A stretch of 64,000 bases of DNA from Paraburkholderia sartisoli (GTDB lineage: Bacteria; Pseudomonadota; Gammaproteobacteria; Burkholderiales; Burkholderiaceae): the NCBI RefSeq assembly GCF_900107685.1, contig NZ_FNRQ01000001.1:930001-994000 (forward strand), in the 5' to 3' direction. Of this stretch, positions 1 through 9,167 are shown piece by piece. Each line of letters begins with the position of its first letter. Position 1 is the stretch's first letter. The position numbers and the translations under genes were made by a program. The notes beneath the pieces were generated by a model. The model was given only the letters and a program-made list of their open reading frames with translations. It was not told the origin of the DNA and made no database searches.

Positions 1-573
1 GGCCACATGATGTGGGCGCTCATCATCGGGACGATTCCCGCGGGTCTCGTGGGCCTCATTCTCGAAAAGCGGCTCGAGCGCGTGTTTCATGACCTGCGTA
101 TCGTCGCGATCGCGCTGATCGTGAACGGCGTGCTGCTGTGGCTCGGTGACCGTCTGCAGCGCTCGCGTGTGCATCGCGCGCCGGAGAAGCTCACGTTCCG
201 CCAGGCGTTCTTTGTCGGGCTTGCCCAGGTGGGTGCGCTGATTCCGGGTTTCTCGCGCAGCGGCCTCACGATGATCGCGGGCAACGCGGCCGGGCTGACG
301 GCGGAAAAAGCCGCGGAGTTCTCGTTCCTGCTCGGCACGCCGATCATTTTCGCAGCGGGCCTGCTCGAAGTGCCGAAGCTCTTCCACGCACCCGACCAGC
401 TCGCCGACGCGCTGCTTGGCGGCGTGCTCACGGCGATCGCCGCGTATCTCAGCGTGCGCTTCCTGATGCGCTACTTCGAAGGCCGCGGCCGGCTGGCATC
501 GTTCGGCGTGTATTGCGTGATCGCGGGCGCGCTGTGCCTCGGCTGGTTCATGCTGCACGCGCAGCCGGTGTAA
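1..573 (+). CDS. uppP: Undecaprenyl-diphosphatase UppP (BacA), 3' part
   Basis: Integral membrane enzyme that dephosphorylates undecaprenyl pyrophosphate so the lipid carrier can be reused in peptidoglycan and other envelope polymer synthesis. The frame is open from base 1, so the N-terminus lies outside the window; about 190 residues remain of a family length near 275. The second conserved family motif, PGFSRSG, is present at nucleotides 244-264, and several hydrophobic segments follow (for example [15 protein letters not shown] and [15 protein letters not shown]). The first catalytic motif (the glutamate-rich segment near the N-terminus) is not in view. Identification is secure from the motif and the topology; nothing can be said about its promoter. 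Confidence 0.93.
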   Translation, partial: GHMMWALIIGTIPAGLVGLILEKRLERVFHDLRIVAIALIVNGVLLWLGDRLQRSRVHRAPEKLTFRQAFFVGLAQVGALIPGFSRSGLTMIAGNAAGLTAEKAAEFSFLLGTPIIFAAGLLEVPKLFHAPDQLADALLGGVLTAIAAYLSVRFLMRYFEGRGRLASFGVYCVIAGALCLGWFMLHAQPV

Positions 574-627
574 GGGCGTCGCCGGCACGTCGCGCGGTCA
601 CGTGCCGGGCGGCCTGCGGCGATACGG

Positions 628-633
628 TATAAT
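628..633 (+). promoter_or_regulatory. -10 box upstream of tRNA-Arg
   Basis: A perfect TATAAT lies 52 bases before the first base of the tRNA. No good -35 hexamer is seen at 16-18 bp upstream, so only the -10 element is claimed. Confidence 0.45.
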
Positions 634-685
634 TTAAGGCTTGGTCGATGCATTCGACCAGCCGACCACGCTCCGTGGTCTTTGC

Positions 686-760
686 CTCCCCATAGTTCAA
701 CGGATAGAACACGGGTCTTCTAAACCTGAAATCGAGGTTCGATTCCTCGTGGGGGGGCCA
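686..760 (+). tRNA. tRNA-Arg, anticodon UCU (codon AGA)
   Basis: A full cloverleaf can be folded by eye: 7-bp acceptor stem (686-692 with 750-756, including one G-U pair), D stem GTTC/GAAC, anticodon stem CGGGT/ACCTG with loop CTTCTAA giving anticodon TCT, and a T arm with stem CGAGG/CCTCG and loop TTCGATT. The discriminator base is G757 and CCA is encoded at 758-760. AGA is a rare codon in GC-rich genomes, so this is a minor isoacceptor. Confidence 0.96.
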
Positions 761-971
761 ACCGGTTTGCCGGCCCCGGCATCCTTGCCGCATTTCATGC
801 GACGAGCGTTCGTTCCGCCCATGCTGATTCTCGCGCGGGTTTCGTTTGTGTTTCGCCCGACTCCCATCTGCTGTACTTCAACTTCCGTTCTACTTCACCT
901 CGTCGGCGATGGTTTATTTCGTGCGCCCTTGCCGGATCACGGGTGAGCACGCGCACGGCTGCGTGAAGCAT

Positions 972-996
972 AAAAAAGGGCAGCCGAAGCTGCCCT
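972..996 (-). terminator. Intrinsic terminator of the phosphoesterase gene
   Basis: On the minus strand a GGGCAG/CTGCCC stem with a 6-base loop (stem 978-983 with 990-995) is followed by a run of six T. It sits 55 bases beyond the stop of the leftward phosphoesterase gene, as expected for its terminator. Confidence 0.85.
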
Positions 997-1050
997 GTGA
1001 AGGTCCGGTTGCAGACGGACCGTGCTTACCTTGTGAGACGGATCACCGCA

Positions 1051-2628
1051 TCAGTGCGCGATGTTGAGCGCGTTCGTCAGGTCGCCCATCGGCTTGCCGC
1101 TGTTCGCCGCGAGTGCGTTGTCGCGGGCGGTGATGCCCGGCAATGCCGGCAGCGAGAAACGATGCGTGATGAAGCGCAGGATCGACGTCGTGTCGTATTG
1201 CGTGTGATCGACGAAACCCTGCTTCGCAAGCGGCGACACGATGATGGCCGGAATGCGCGTGCCCGGGCCCCAGCGGTCGCCCTTCGGCGGCGCGACGTGA
1301 TCCCAGAAGCCGCCGTTTTCGTCGTACGTGACGATCACGACCATGTTCTTCCACTGCGGGCTTTTCTGCAGATGCGAGATGACGTCCGCGATGTGCTGGT
1401 CGCCCGACGCGACGTCCGTGTAACCCGCGTGCTCGTTCAGGTTGCCCTGCGGCTTGTAGAACGCGACCTGCGGCAGCTTGCCCGCGTCGATATCCGCGAT
1501 GAACGACGCGCCGTTCATGCCGCCGTCCAGCAGATGCGTCGCGCGGTTCGTGGTGCCTGGCGCGAGATCGGCGAAGTAGTTGAACGGCTGGTGATGCGGC
1601 TGGAAGTTCGGCGCCGACAGATTCGCGCCATACACCACGCCCGCCGTGCCCGTTTGCGTCGCGGACAGCGCCGCGCCCCATGCGCCGCCGTACCACGCCC
1701 ACGACACGCCCGCGTTGCTCAGCAGGTCGCCGATGTGCTGCTGGGTCTGCGGCGGCAGCGTGGTGGCCAGGCCCGGATCGGCGAGATTCGCGTCGCCGCC
1801 GCTCGCCGCCTTGTTGCCGCTCGGCTGATACGGCGGCTGCATCGTGTTCACTGCGTAGAAATCAGGCGTGAGGTTGCCCGAATTCACGAATTTCGGCGGG
1901 CCGGTCAGTGCCGAAGCGGGACTGTTCGACGCGAGCGTCAGGGAGACACCATCCGGATCGACCGTCGAAACCGAGGTGGCTGCCGGGCTCGTGCTGGCGT
2001 TCGGGTAGACCGGCGTGCATGCGCAGACCAGCCACTGATGGTTCAGGAACGAGCCGCCGAACGCCCCCATGAAGAAGTTGTCGGCCAGCGTGTATTGCTG
2101 GGCAATTTTCCACAGCGGCAGCTTGTCGGCGTTCAGCGTGTAGTGGCCCATCACGAGGCCGCCCGAGTCGGCGAAAGCGGCGAACTTGTCGTTCTTGCCG
2201 CCGTTGATCTGCATCTGGTTCTCGTAGAAACGATGGTACAGATCGCGCGTCGTCGCGCTGATGGGCGTGTTGAAACCGTTCGGGTCGTCGATCGCGAACG
2301 CGGCGTTCGGCAGGTTGGCCGTCATCGCCTGCGTGACGACCGGCGTGACGCCCGTCTGCGTGAGACCGTTCCAGATCTGCGGCAACGTGGCGAACACGGA
2401 GCCATCGCGGTCGAGCTGCTGCGCGCTCGCGGCGGTCACGTTCTGCAGGCCGTTCGCACCTGGAAACTGGCCGTACAGATTATCGAAGCTACGGTTTTCG
2501 GCGTAGATCACCACGACGTTCTGCACCGACTTGATGTCCGGCAGCGTCGCGACGCTGCCGCCGCAGGCGTACAGGCCGATCGCGGTTGCGATCGCAATGG
2601 GCGTCGCGTAGACCAGTTTCTTGTTCAT
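1051..2628 (-). CDS. Secreted phosphoesterase (AcpA-like acid phosphatase / phospholipase C family)
   Basis: Hydrolyses phosphate esters outside the cytoplasm; family members include acid phosphatase AcpA and bacterial non-haemolytic phospholipases C. The 525-residue product starts with a hydrophobic signal segment ending in LYACGG, which reads as a lipobox with Cys22. Family motifs are present: ENRSFDNLYG at about 44-53 (nucleophile region), FFMGAFGGSF in the middle and YDENGGFWDH followed by GPGTRIPAIIVSP in the C-terminal third, which supply metal and phosphate ligands. A longer frame reaches 2730, but the N-terminal extension is hydrophilic and would hide the signal peptide, so ATG at 2628 is chosen. 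It is divergent from the di-haem peroxidase-like gene across 227 bp. AcpA versus phospholipase C cannot be decided by reading. Confidence 0.88.
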   Translation of the reverse strand: MNKKLVYATPIAIATAIGLYACGGSVATLPDIKSVQNVVVIYAENRSFDNLYGQFPGANGLQNVTAASAQQLDRDGSVFATLPQIWNGLTQTGVTPVVTQAMTANLPNAAFAIDDPNGFNTPISATTRDLYHRFYENQMQINGGKNDKFAAFADSGGLVMGHYTLNADKLPLWKIAQQYTLADNFFMGAFGGSFLNHQWLVCACTPVYPNASTSPAATSVSTVDPDGVSLTLASNSPASALTGPPKFVNSGNLTPDFYAVNTMQPPYQPSGNKAASGGDANLADPGLATTLPPQTQQHIGDLLSNAGVSWAWYGGAWGAALSATQTGTAGVVYGANLSAPNFQPHHQPFNYFADLAPGTTNRATHLLDGGMNGASFIADIDAGKLPQVAFYKPQGNLNEHAGYTDVASGDQHIADVISHLQKSPQWKNMVVIVTYDENGGFWDHVAPPKGDRWGPGTRIPAIIVSPLAKQGFVDHTQYDTTSILRFITHRFSLPALPGITARDNALAANSGKPMGDLTNALNIAH

Positions 2629-2855
2629 TGAGTTTTTCTCTCTCGCGTTGGGGGCCGGCCTCGTTTTCTGTCCGTCTTCGCGATGCAGCGTCGAGGGCGA
2701 GGGGCCGGTGCGAGGATTCTCGCAACGCAATTTGACAGGAAGATGTAATGGTTACGAATTGCTTGATGACGCGTCGACGATGTAGGCGAGATGTCATCTG
2801 AGCGACACGTACGTGACATACGCTCGCGCAGTTCAACAACATCGAAGATGCTCAA

Positions 2856-4244
2856 ATGCTGCGTGGTCTGAATGGGAAGCTGAAGAATCGGGTTCGGGCA
2901 GGAAGCTTGCGCGCTTGTTGGCTGGCGGCCGCGTGGCTGCCGGTCGCGCTGGCCGCGTGTGATGCGCATGGCCCCGAGGGTGAGACGCGGGCGGGCGCGT
3001 CGGCGACGACGGTGACAGTGGCTTCGCTGGCCGCGTCGACGCCGCGTGTGTCTGTGGTGCCCGTTGTGCCTGCCGTACACGCGGCGGCGCCTGGTCGCGC
3101 GCAGACGCGCGCCGAGGTCTACGAGCAGGTCGGCAAGATGACGGCGCTTGGCAAGCAGCTGTTCTTCGATGCTTCGCTATCGGGTTCGGGGAAGCTTGCG
3201 TGTGCGTCGTGCCATAGCCCGGATCACGGGTTCACGCCGGGCAATGCGCTCGCGGTGCAACTGGGCGGCGGCGACATGCGGCAGCAGGGCATGCGTGCCG
3301 TGCCGACGCTCAAGTATCTGCAGTCGGTGCCGGCCTTCACCGAGCACTTCCACGATTCCGAAGACGAAGGCGACGAAAGTATCGACGCCGGCCCGACTGG
3401 CGGTCTCACGTGGGATGGCCGTGTCGATCGCGGTTCGGAACAGGCGCGCATTCCAATCCTGTCGACGTTCGAGATGGGCAGCACGCCCGGAAAGGTCGCC
3501 GCGGCGGTGAAGGCCGCGCCTTATGCGAACGAATTTCGCGCGGCGTTTGGCGAGCACATCTTCGACGATACCGACGCCACGTTCAACGCGGTGCTCCAGT
3601 CGCTCGAAACCTTCGAGCAGAAACCGGAGACGTTCTATCCGTACACGAGCAGGTATGACGCGGCGCTCGCGGGCAAGGTCAAGCTGAGCGCCGCCGAACT
3701 CCACGGCCTCGAACTCTTCAACGACGAGAAAAAGGGCAACTGCGCGAGTTGCCATCTGAGCCAGCGCGCGAGGGATGGTTCGCCGCCGCAGTTCAGCGAT
3801 TTCGGCCTGATCGCGATTGGCGTGCCGCGCAACCGGGCGTTGAAGGTGAATCGCGATCCGCGTTTCTACGATCTGGGCGCGTGCGGCCCGGAGCGAACCG
3901 ATCTGAAGGGCCGCGACGAGTATTGCGGGATTTTCCGCACGCCGACGTTGCGCAACGTCGCGTTGAAAAAGCGCTTCTTCCACAACGGTATCTACCAGTC
4001 GCTGGAAGAGGTGGTGCGCTTTTATGCGCAACGCGATACGAATCCGGAAAAGTTTTATCCGGTCGTGAAAGGAAAGGTGCAGAAGTTCGACGATCTGCCG
4101 AAGCGTTACTGGGCGAACCTGAATACGGAGCCGCCGTTCGACCGCAAACCGGGCGACGCGCCCGCGCTCGACGAAGCGGAGATCAAGGACGTGGTTGCGT
4201 TCCTGAATACGCTGACGGACGGCTACCAGCCCGCCGCGCACTGA
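2856..4244 (+). CDS. Di-haem cytochrome c peroxidase-like lipoprotein (CCP/MauG family)
   Basis: Periplasmic di-haem protein expected to reduce H2O2 with electrons from small cytochromes, or to act as a MauG-type oxidase. The 462-residue product has a signal segment ending in VALAAC (lipobox, Cys35), a Pro/Ala/Val-rich spacer, then two CxxCH haem sites: CASCH at 116-120 and CASCH at 296-300. The spacing of about 180 residues matches the two-domain CCP architecture. The first haem region GKLACASCH followed by DHGFTPG is typical of the MauG-like subgroup rather than classical CcpA. It is divergent from the phosphoesterase, so the two may share regulatory DNA, though no operator is recognised. 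Substrate is not determined. Confidence 0.9.
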   Translation: MLRGLNGKLKNRVRAGSLRACWLAAAWLPVALAACDAHGPEGETRAGASATTVTVASLAASTPRVSVVPVVPAVHAAAPGRAQTRAEVYEQVGKMTALGKQLFFDASLSGSGKLACASCHSPDHGFTPGNALAVQLGGGDMRQQGMRAVPTLKYLQSVPAFTEHFHDSEDEGDESIDAGPTGGLTWDGRVDRGSEQARIPILSTFEMGSTPGKVAAAVKAAPYANEFRAAFGEHIFDDTDATFNAVLQSLETFEQKPETFYPYTSRYDAALAGKVKLSAAELHGLELFNDEKKGNCASCHLSQRARDGSPPQFSDFGLIAIGVPRNRALKVNRDPRFYDLGACGPERTDLKGRDEYCGIFRTPTLRNVALKKRFFHNGIYQSLEEVVRFYAQRDTNPEKFYPVVKGKVQKFDDLPKRYWANLNTEPPFDRKPGDAPALDEAEIKDVVAFLNTLTDGYQPAAH

Positions 4245-4254
4245 GCGCGCGCGG

Positions 4255-4485
4255 TTACGGTTGAAGCAGGAACGCGCAGAACATCAGCAGCATCACGAAC
4301 GATGCCAGCATGCAGATGAAGCCCGCGCGCGTGAGGATGCCCGGCCATTGCGGACGCGGCAGTACCTGGATGTTGAGCATGCCGGCGACCGGCGCCGGCT
4401 CGCGACGCATGACGATCGGCACGAGCGCGATGCTGATCAGTGTGAGAAGGATGACGAAGAAGCGAAGGGCGATTGAGTAGTCCAT
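4255..4485 (-). CDS. Small two-helix membrane protein, unknown function
   Basis: A 76-residue product with two clear hydrophobic segments (FFVILLTLISIALVPIVM near the start and GFICMLASFVMLLMFCAFLL near the end) joined by a short Pro/Arg-rich loop. A helical hairpin in the inner membrane is inferred. The frame extends to 4644, but the extra N-terminal residues are Arg-rich and uncharacteristic; ATG 4485 begins directly before the first helix. No Shine-Dalgarno sequence is seen upstream of it, so the start is uncertain. It is convergent with the peroxidase gene, ending 10 bp from that gene's stop. No family is recognised. Confidence 0.55.
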   Translation of the reverse strand: MDYSIALRFFVILLTLISIALVPIVMRREPAPVAGMLNIQVLPRPQWPGILTRAGFICMLASFVMLLMFCAFLLQP

Positions 4486-4739
4486 GGCGGCCGGGAGGAT
4501 CGTCGATGCGCGTGCGGAGCGATAAAACGCGTGAAACGCATGCGCGGAATAAGATCCTTCGATGCTAATGAGCCGTCCTGGCAGGGCCAATCGGAGCGGT
4601 CCGAAAAGGCTGGCACGGGTCTTCACGCGCGCCGTCCGTCGCACTGCGGCGGCACATCGCGTCGTGCTATGCTTTTGAGGGTCAGCTCACGCGATATGCG
4701 CGCGAGCGCAATCCAGTCAGCCTTCAAGGAGAACAATCA

Positions 4740-5126
4740 ATGTCGATGCGAAACCGAGCCCTGATGTGCTGGGCTGCAGGTGGGTTGCTGCTCGCGGGTG
4801 CAGGCGGCGCACAGGCGGCGAATCTTGGCTTCCTGAACGACACGCCGATCAGCTACATGAAGCCGCGCGATAACGATTCGATCAAGAAGGCCATCGCCAG
4901 CATGCTCAACGACAAGCAGGACGGCGAGACGGTGAACTGGGTCAACGAGGGCACCGGCAACAGCGTCAAGATCGACGCCACGCTGACGCCCGATCGAACC
5001 ACGAAGGAAGCCGACCGCACGTGCCGCGCGACGACGGTCGTGCTGTCGGCCAAAGGGCAATCGATGAATCTGCATCCGCTCTTTTGCCGGCAAGGCAGCG
5101 GTGCGTGGCAACTGCAGAAGCGTTGA
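4740..5126 (+). CDS. Small exported surface-antigen-like protein (RT0821/Lpp0805 type)
   Basis: A 128-residue exported protein. The start is fixed by AAGGAG 8 bases before ATG 4740. A signal peptide occupies about residues 1-26, ending AGGAQA before ANLGF. The C-terminal half (DRTCRATTVVLSAKG, then LHPLFCRQGSGAWQL) resembles the 17-kDa surface antigen / RT0821-Lpp0805 family, whose function is unknown; two Cys residues there could form a disulfide. No partner gene is evident; the Nudix gene begins 100 bp downstream on the same strand. Confidence 0.75.
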   Translation: MSMRNRALMCWAAGGLLLAGAGGAQAANLGFLNDTPISYMKPRDNDSIKKAIASMLNDKQDGETVNWVNEGTGNSVKIDATLTPDRTTKEADRTCRATTVVLSAKGQSMNLHPLFCRQGSGAWQLQKR

Positions 5127-5226
5127 GCACGTCGACTGAACACAGCGCCGGTACAGGCGGGGCCGTTGCTGGCCCGGCCACTCCCGCTTCACAAGTGACG
5201 GCGCCATCGCACCGCGCGTTGTTGCA

Positions 5227-5676
5227 ATGACCGCGCGCGTCGTTTCATGCGGCGTCGTGCTGCTCGACGCCGCGGGGCGCGTACTGCTCGCGCACGCCAC
5301 GGAAACCTCGCACTGGGACATCCCGAAAGGACACGGCGAAGCGGGCGAAACGCCGCATGTCACCGCGTTGCGGGAAATGGTCGAGGAGACGGGCATCGTG
5401 CTCGCGCCTGAGCGGCTGAAAGACCTCGGGCTCTTCGTGTACCGTCGCGACAAGGATCTGCATCTGTTCGCCGCACGCGTGCGCGACGGCGAAGTCGACA
5501 TCGAACGGTGTACGTGCATATCGATGTTCCCGCGTCGTTCCGACGGGACGATGATTCCCGAAATGGACGCATATCGCTGGACCGAACCCGACGAGGTCGA
5601 CCGCTATGCGAGCCGCAGTCTCACGCGCCTTTTCCAGACCACGCTCTCGCTCGCCGAACTGCACCGCACGCTCTGA
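5227..5676 (+). CDS. Nudix hydrolase
   Basis: Hydrolyses a nucleoside-diphosphate-linked substrate, in the cytoplasm, with Mg2+ bound by the Nudix helix. The 149-residue protein is a single Nudix domain. The Nudix box is complete: it begins at GHGEAGE near residue 38 and ends REMVEETGI near 60, with the Gly, Glu, Arg-Glu and paired Glu residues in register. The strand before it (HWDIPKGH) matches the DIPKG variant common in small bacterial Nudix proteins. Substrate cannot be read from the sequence. It is convergent with the binding-protein gene to its right, with 27 bp between the stops. Confidence 0.9.
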   Translation: MTARVVSCGVVLLDAAGRVLLAHATETSHWDIPKGHGEAGETPHVTALREMVEETGIVLAPERLKDLGLFVYRRDKDLHLFAARVRDGEVDIERCTCISMFPRRSDGTMIPEMDAYRWTEPDEVDRYASRSLTRLFQTTLSLAELHRTL

Positions 5677-5703
5677 AAGCGCGCGCGTTCATGGGGCGAT
5701 AGC

Positions 5704-6603
5704 CTAGTCGAGCGCCTTGTCGTTCGGATGGGCGAAGAGCTCGCGCATTTCCGCCGAGAGCGGGAAATTCAGGTTCGTCCCGTGCGGTGGAATCGGCTGT
5801 GTGAACCAGACGTTGTAGAGGCGTTCAGCTTCGCCCGAAGTCTGCATCCGCGAAATCACGCCGTTGACGACGTCGCGCATCGGCGCGTCGCCCTTGCGGA
5901 ACATGCACGCGTACGCCTCGTAGCCGATTGGCGTGCCGGTAATCACATAGTCTTCGGGATGCGCCTCCGCGGCTTTCAGGCCGTGCAGCAGCGGCTCGTC
6001 CATCACGAACGCGACCGCGCGGTCCGAGCGCACGGCGGCGAACGCCTCGGGATGATCCCGCGTCGCCGTGATGCGCATGTTGAGCTGCTTCTCGCTGTTC
6101 AGCTTGCGCAGCAGCCGTTCGTCCGACGTACCCGCCGTCGTCACCACGGGTTTGCCGGCGAGATCCGCGAAGTCGGAAATGCCCGATTTCTTGCGCGCGA
6201 TCATGCGCACGGCGTACTGGAAGAAGCTGTCCGAAAACGCCACCTGTGATTCGCGCTCCACGGTGTGCGTCGTCGAGCCGCATTCGAGGTCGATCTGGTT
6301 GTTGAGCAGCATCGGAACGCGGTTGGCCGACGTGACGACGATCTCGCGCACCTTCAGATCGCTCATGCCCAGCACCTTTTTGATTTCATCGACGATGCGC
6401 AGCGCGATCGTGTACGAATAGCCGATCGTGTGGCCGTCATCGGAGTAGGCAAACGGAATCGACGCCTCGCGCACGCCGAGCGTGATGGCGCCGTCGTCAT
6501 GAATCTTTTTCAGCGTGCCGGTCAGTTCATCGGCATGGGCGCCGCAAGCGAACGTCGCCGCCGCGACGCATGCGATCAGCCGGAAACGGGCTGCGAACTT
6601 CAT
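5704..6603 (-). CDS. Periplasmic amino-acid-binding protein (GltI-like, ABC family 3)
   Basis: Binds a polar amino acid, probably glutamate or aspartate, in the periplasm and delivers it to an ABC permease. The 299-residue protein has a signal peptide cut after GAHA (about residue 24), and shows the family-3 pattern: TLGVREASIPFAYSD at the first strand, NQIDLECGSTTHTVER in the hinge region, and GTSDERLL in the second lobe. The strong similarity in pattern to glutamate/aspartate-binding GltI is the basis for the substrate suggestion. Oddly, no permease or ATPase gene is adjacent, so it is an orphan that must work with a transporter encoded elsewhere. The next leftward gene is glnS, 147 bp upstream of its start. 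Confidence 0.87.
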   Translation of the reverse strand: MKFAARFRLIACVAAATFACGAHADELTGTLKKIHDDGAITLGVREASIPFAYSDDGHTIGYSYTIALRIVDEIKKVLGMSDLKVREIVVTSANRVPMLLNNQIDLECGSTTHTVERESQVAFSDSFFQYAVRMIARKKSGISDFADLAGKPVVTTAGTSDERLLRKLNSEKQLNMRITATRDHPEAFAAVRSDRAVAFVMDEPLLHGLKAAEAHPEDYVITGTPIGYEAYACMFRKGDAPMRDVVNGVISRMQTSGEAERLYNVWFTQPIPPHGTNLNFPLSAEMRELFAHPNDKALD

Positions 6604-6749
6604 TGCTCCTCCGGGAAGGGCGCGCGCCGTTGAGAACCGCGACGCGACGTCCCGCCGATGTCATGAGGCGTGCCGGGGTATGTTTGCCGGTGAACATCCA
6701 TGCACCGGTCCCGGGTTCACACGCCAGCCGCTCAGTGGAGCCGTCCAGC

Positions 6750-8459
6750 TTACGCCGGCTTGCCCCAGCTGTCCCGCAAAGTCACGATACGGTTGAAGAC
6801 CGGTTTTTCCGGTTTCGAATCGTAGCGGTCGGCAACAAAATAACCGTGTCGTTCGAACTGGAAGCGCTGTTCCGGCGGCACGTCGTTCAAGCTCGGTTCG
6901 AGGTATGCGTTGACGACGCGCTTCGAATCCGGATTCAGCGCCTCGAGGAAATCGCGGCCGCCCGCGTCGGGCTGCGGTTCACGGAACAGCCGGTCGTAGA
7001 TGCGGACTTCAGCCGGTAGCGCGTGCGCGGCGCTGACCCAGTGGATGTTGCCCTTCACCTTGTACGTATTCGCGCCTTCCGTGCCCGACTTGCTGTCCGG
7101 GAAGTAATTGCAGTGCACGGCGGTCACGTTGCCGTCGGCGTCTTTTTCGGCGCCCGTGCATTCGACGACATAGCCGTAGCGCAGCCGCACCTTGTTGCCC
7201 GGAAACAGCCGGAAATAGCCCTTCGGCGGCGTTTCGACGAAGTCGTCACGCTCGATCCACAGTTCGCGCGAAATCGGGAACGTGCGCGTGCCCATTTCCG
7301 GATGATGCGGATGAACCGGCGCGCTGCATGCTTCGGTCGTGCCTCCCGGGAAGTTGTCGATGATCAGCTTGAGCGGATCGAGCACGGCGGCCGTACGCGG
7401 CGCCTTGTCGTCGAGGTCGTCGCGCAGCGCGCCTTCGAGCACGCTCATGTCGATCCACGAATCGACCTTGGTGATGCCGATGCGCTCGCAGAAGAGCTTG
7501 ATGCTCCCCGGCGTGAAACCGCGCCGGCGCACGCCGACGATGGTCGGCATGCGCGGGTCGTCCCAGCCCTCGACGTGGCCTTCGGTCACGAGTTGCAGCA
7601 GCTTGCGCTTGCTGGTGATCGCGTACGTGAGGTTCAGGCGCGAGAACTCGATCTGTTGCGGCAGCGGACGCGTGAACACGCCGGCATCCGCCAGTTGGTT
7701 CAGGATCCAGTCGTACAGCGGACGGTGATCTTCGAATTCGAGCGTACACAGCGAATGCGTGATGTTTTCCAGCGCGTCCGAAATGCAGTGCGTGTAGTCG
7801 TACATCGGATACACGCACCATGTGTCGCCGGTGCGATAGTGATGCGCGAAGCGGATGCGGTAGATGACCGGATCGCGCATGTTGAAGTTCGGCGACGCCA
7901 TGTCGATCTTCGCGCGCAGCACGTGCTCGCCTTCCTTGAACTCGCCCGCTTTCATGCGGCGAAAGAGGTCGAGGTTTTCCTGCACCGTGCGCTCGCGGAA
8001 CGGCGACGGCGTGCCCGGCTCGGTGGCCGAGCCGCGGTTCGCGCGCATTTCTTCCGCCGACTGGCTGTCGACATACGCGCGGCCGCGCTCGATCAGGAGC
8101 TCCGCGAACGCGTACAGCCTGTCGTAGTAATCGCTCGCGTAGTACAGCTGTTCCTTGTTGTCTTTCGTCCACTCGAAGCCGAGCCACGAGACGGCGTCGA
8201 TGATCGAATCGACGTACTCGACGCTTTCCTTTTCCGGATTCGTGTCGTCGAAGCGCAGGTGGCAGACGCCGCCATAGCTGCTTGCGATGCCGAAATTCAG
8301 GCAGATGCTCTTCGCGTGGCCGATATGCAGATAGCCGTTCGGCTCGGGCGGGAAGCGTGTTTCCACGCGCTGGCCCCACTTTCCGGAGCGGTTGTCGTCA
8401 TCGATGATGTTGCGGATGAAATTGGATGCCGCGGGCGCTTCGTTGCGTTCGGTATTCAT
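6750..8459 (-). CDS. glnS: Glutaminyl-tRNA synthetase
   Basis: Class I aminoacyl-tRNA synthetase that charges tRNA-Gln with glutamine. The 569-residue product has the HIGH signature ([14 protein letters not shown], residues 45-48), the Rossmann-fold catalytic half with FDDTNPEKE, the KMSKS-equivalent SKRK near 283, and the beta-barrel anticodon-binding C-terminus ending WGKPA. Length matches bacterial GlnS. A longer frame reaches 9038 but its N-terminal part is Arg-rich shadow sequence overlapping the OsmB-like gene; ATG 8459 matches the family N-terminus (short lead-in followed by NFIRNIID). The gene is single and monocistronic in appearance, flanked by the GltI-like gene downstream and a divergent lipoprotein gene upstream. 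Confidence 0.97.
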   Translation of the reverse strand: MNTERNEAPAASNFIRNIIDDDNRSGKWGQRVETRFPPEPNGYLHIGHAKSICLNFGIASSYGGVCHLRFDDTNPEKESVEYVDSIIDAVSWLGFEWTKDNKEQLYYASDYYDRLYAFAELLIERGRAYVDSQSAEEMRANRGSATEPGTPSPFRERTVQENLDLFRRMKAGEFKEGEHVLRAKIDMASPNFNMRDPVIYRIRFAHHYRTGDTWCVYPMYDYTHCISDALENITHSLCTLEFEDHRPLYDWILNQLADAGVFTRPLPQQIEFSRLNLTYAITSKRKLLQLVTEGHVEGWDDPRMPTIVGVRRRGFTPGSIKLFCERIGITKVDSWIDMSVLEGALRDDLDDKAPRTAAVLDPLKLIIDNFPGGTTEACSAPVHPHHPEMGTRTFPISRELWIERDDFVETPPKGYFRLFPGNKVRLRYGYVVECTGAEKDADGNVTAVHCNYFPDSKSGTEGANTYKVKGNIHWVSAAHALPAEVRIYDRLFREPQPDAGGRDFLEALNPDSKRVVNAYLEPSLNDVPPEQRFQFERHGYFVADRYDSKPEKPVFNRIVTLRDSWGKPA

Positions 8460-8687
8460 GCGTGATGGTGAAAGTCGTTCGGAGACGCGCGATGCGCCCG
8501 CTTGTCCGTCAATTCTACCTGACCAGTCAGCGAGCGGCAGGGTTGGCGCGGTATGCGGCCGGAGTGAGGACTTCGCCCGGACGCTGTTACAGCGTGCAAC
8601 AGGAGGTAAAACGCGTTGTCCGCGTGGGCGCCGCCCGGCCAGAATGCGACCGTCGCGGCACAGCCCGCCTCGCGGGACATTATCTAT

Positions 8688-8909
8688 ATGAAGACAATAA
8701 CGACAGATTTCACGAGAAATGTACTGAAAATTGCTGTCATCGTCGGGCTCGCGGTGAGCCTCGGCGCGTGCGGTTCGATGTCTCGCGCGCAGGAACACGC
8801 GGCGATCGGCGCGGGCGCGGGCGGTGCGATCGGTTACGTGCTGACGGGCGGGCCGGTCGGGACGATCGTCGGCGCCGCGGCGGGTGGGTTGATCGGCGCC
8901 GGACATTGA
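8688..8909 (+). CDS. Small glycine-zipper lipoprotein (OsmB-like)
   Basis: A 73-residue lipoprotein anchored in the envelope. The signal sequence ends VSLGACGS, a good lipobox. The mature part is almost entirely a glycine zipper ([18 protein letters not shown] then [16 protein letters not shown]), the pattern seen in osmotically inducible lipoprotein OsmB and related proteins. ATG 8688 is chosen because the preceding in-frame residues are not signal-like. Function of this class is poorly defined; osmotic induction is suggested only by family resemblance. Confidence 0.8.
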   Translation: MKTITTDFTRNVLKIAVIVGLAVSLGACGSMSRAQEHAAIGAGAGGAIGYVLTGGPVGTIVGAAAGGLIGAGH

Positions 8910-9167
8910 ACGGATGGGGCGGTTTCGAGCGCCCCGAAACGACCGGTCGCGCTTTTCCTGGCTGTGTGGTTTTGTCGTCGCGGATTGTTTGACGCCTTGA
9001 CGGCTGAAGGCGGTTCGTCGATCCCCTTTGATGCACACGTTAAACCGGCTTTAGCCGCTGCCGCGGTTCTTCATGCAGGCGTCGCGTCCAGCTTCGTCTG
9101 ACCTGCCGTCTTGCTCGAAGGCCCGCCGTTCGGCAACATGGCGCCTTCAGTTCCTGGAGTTTCACGG

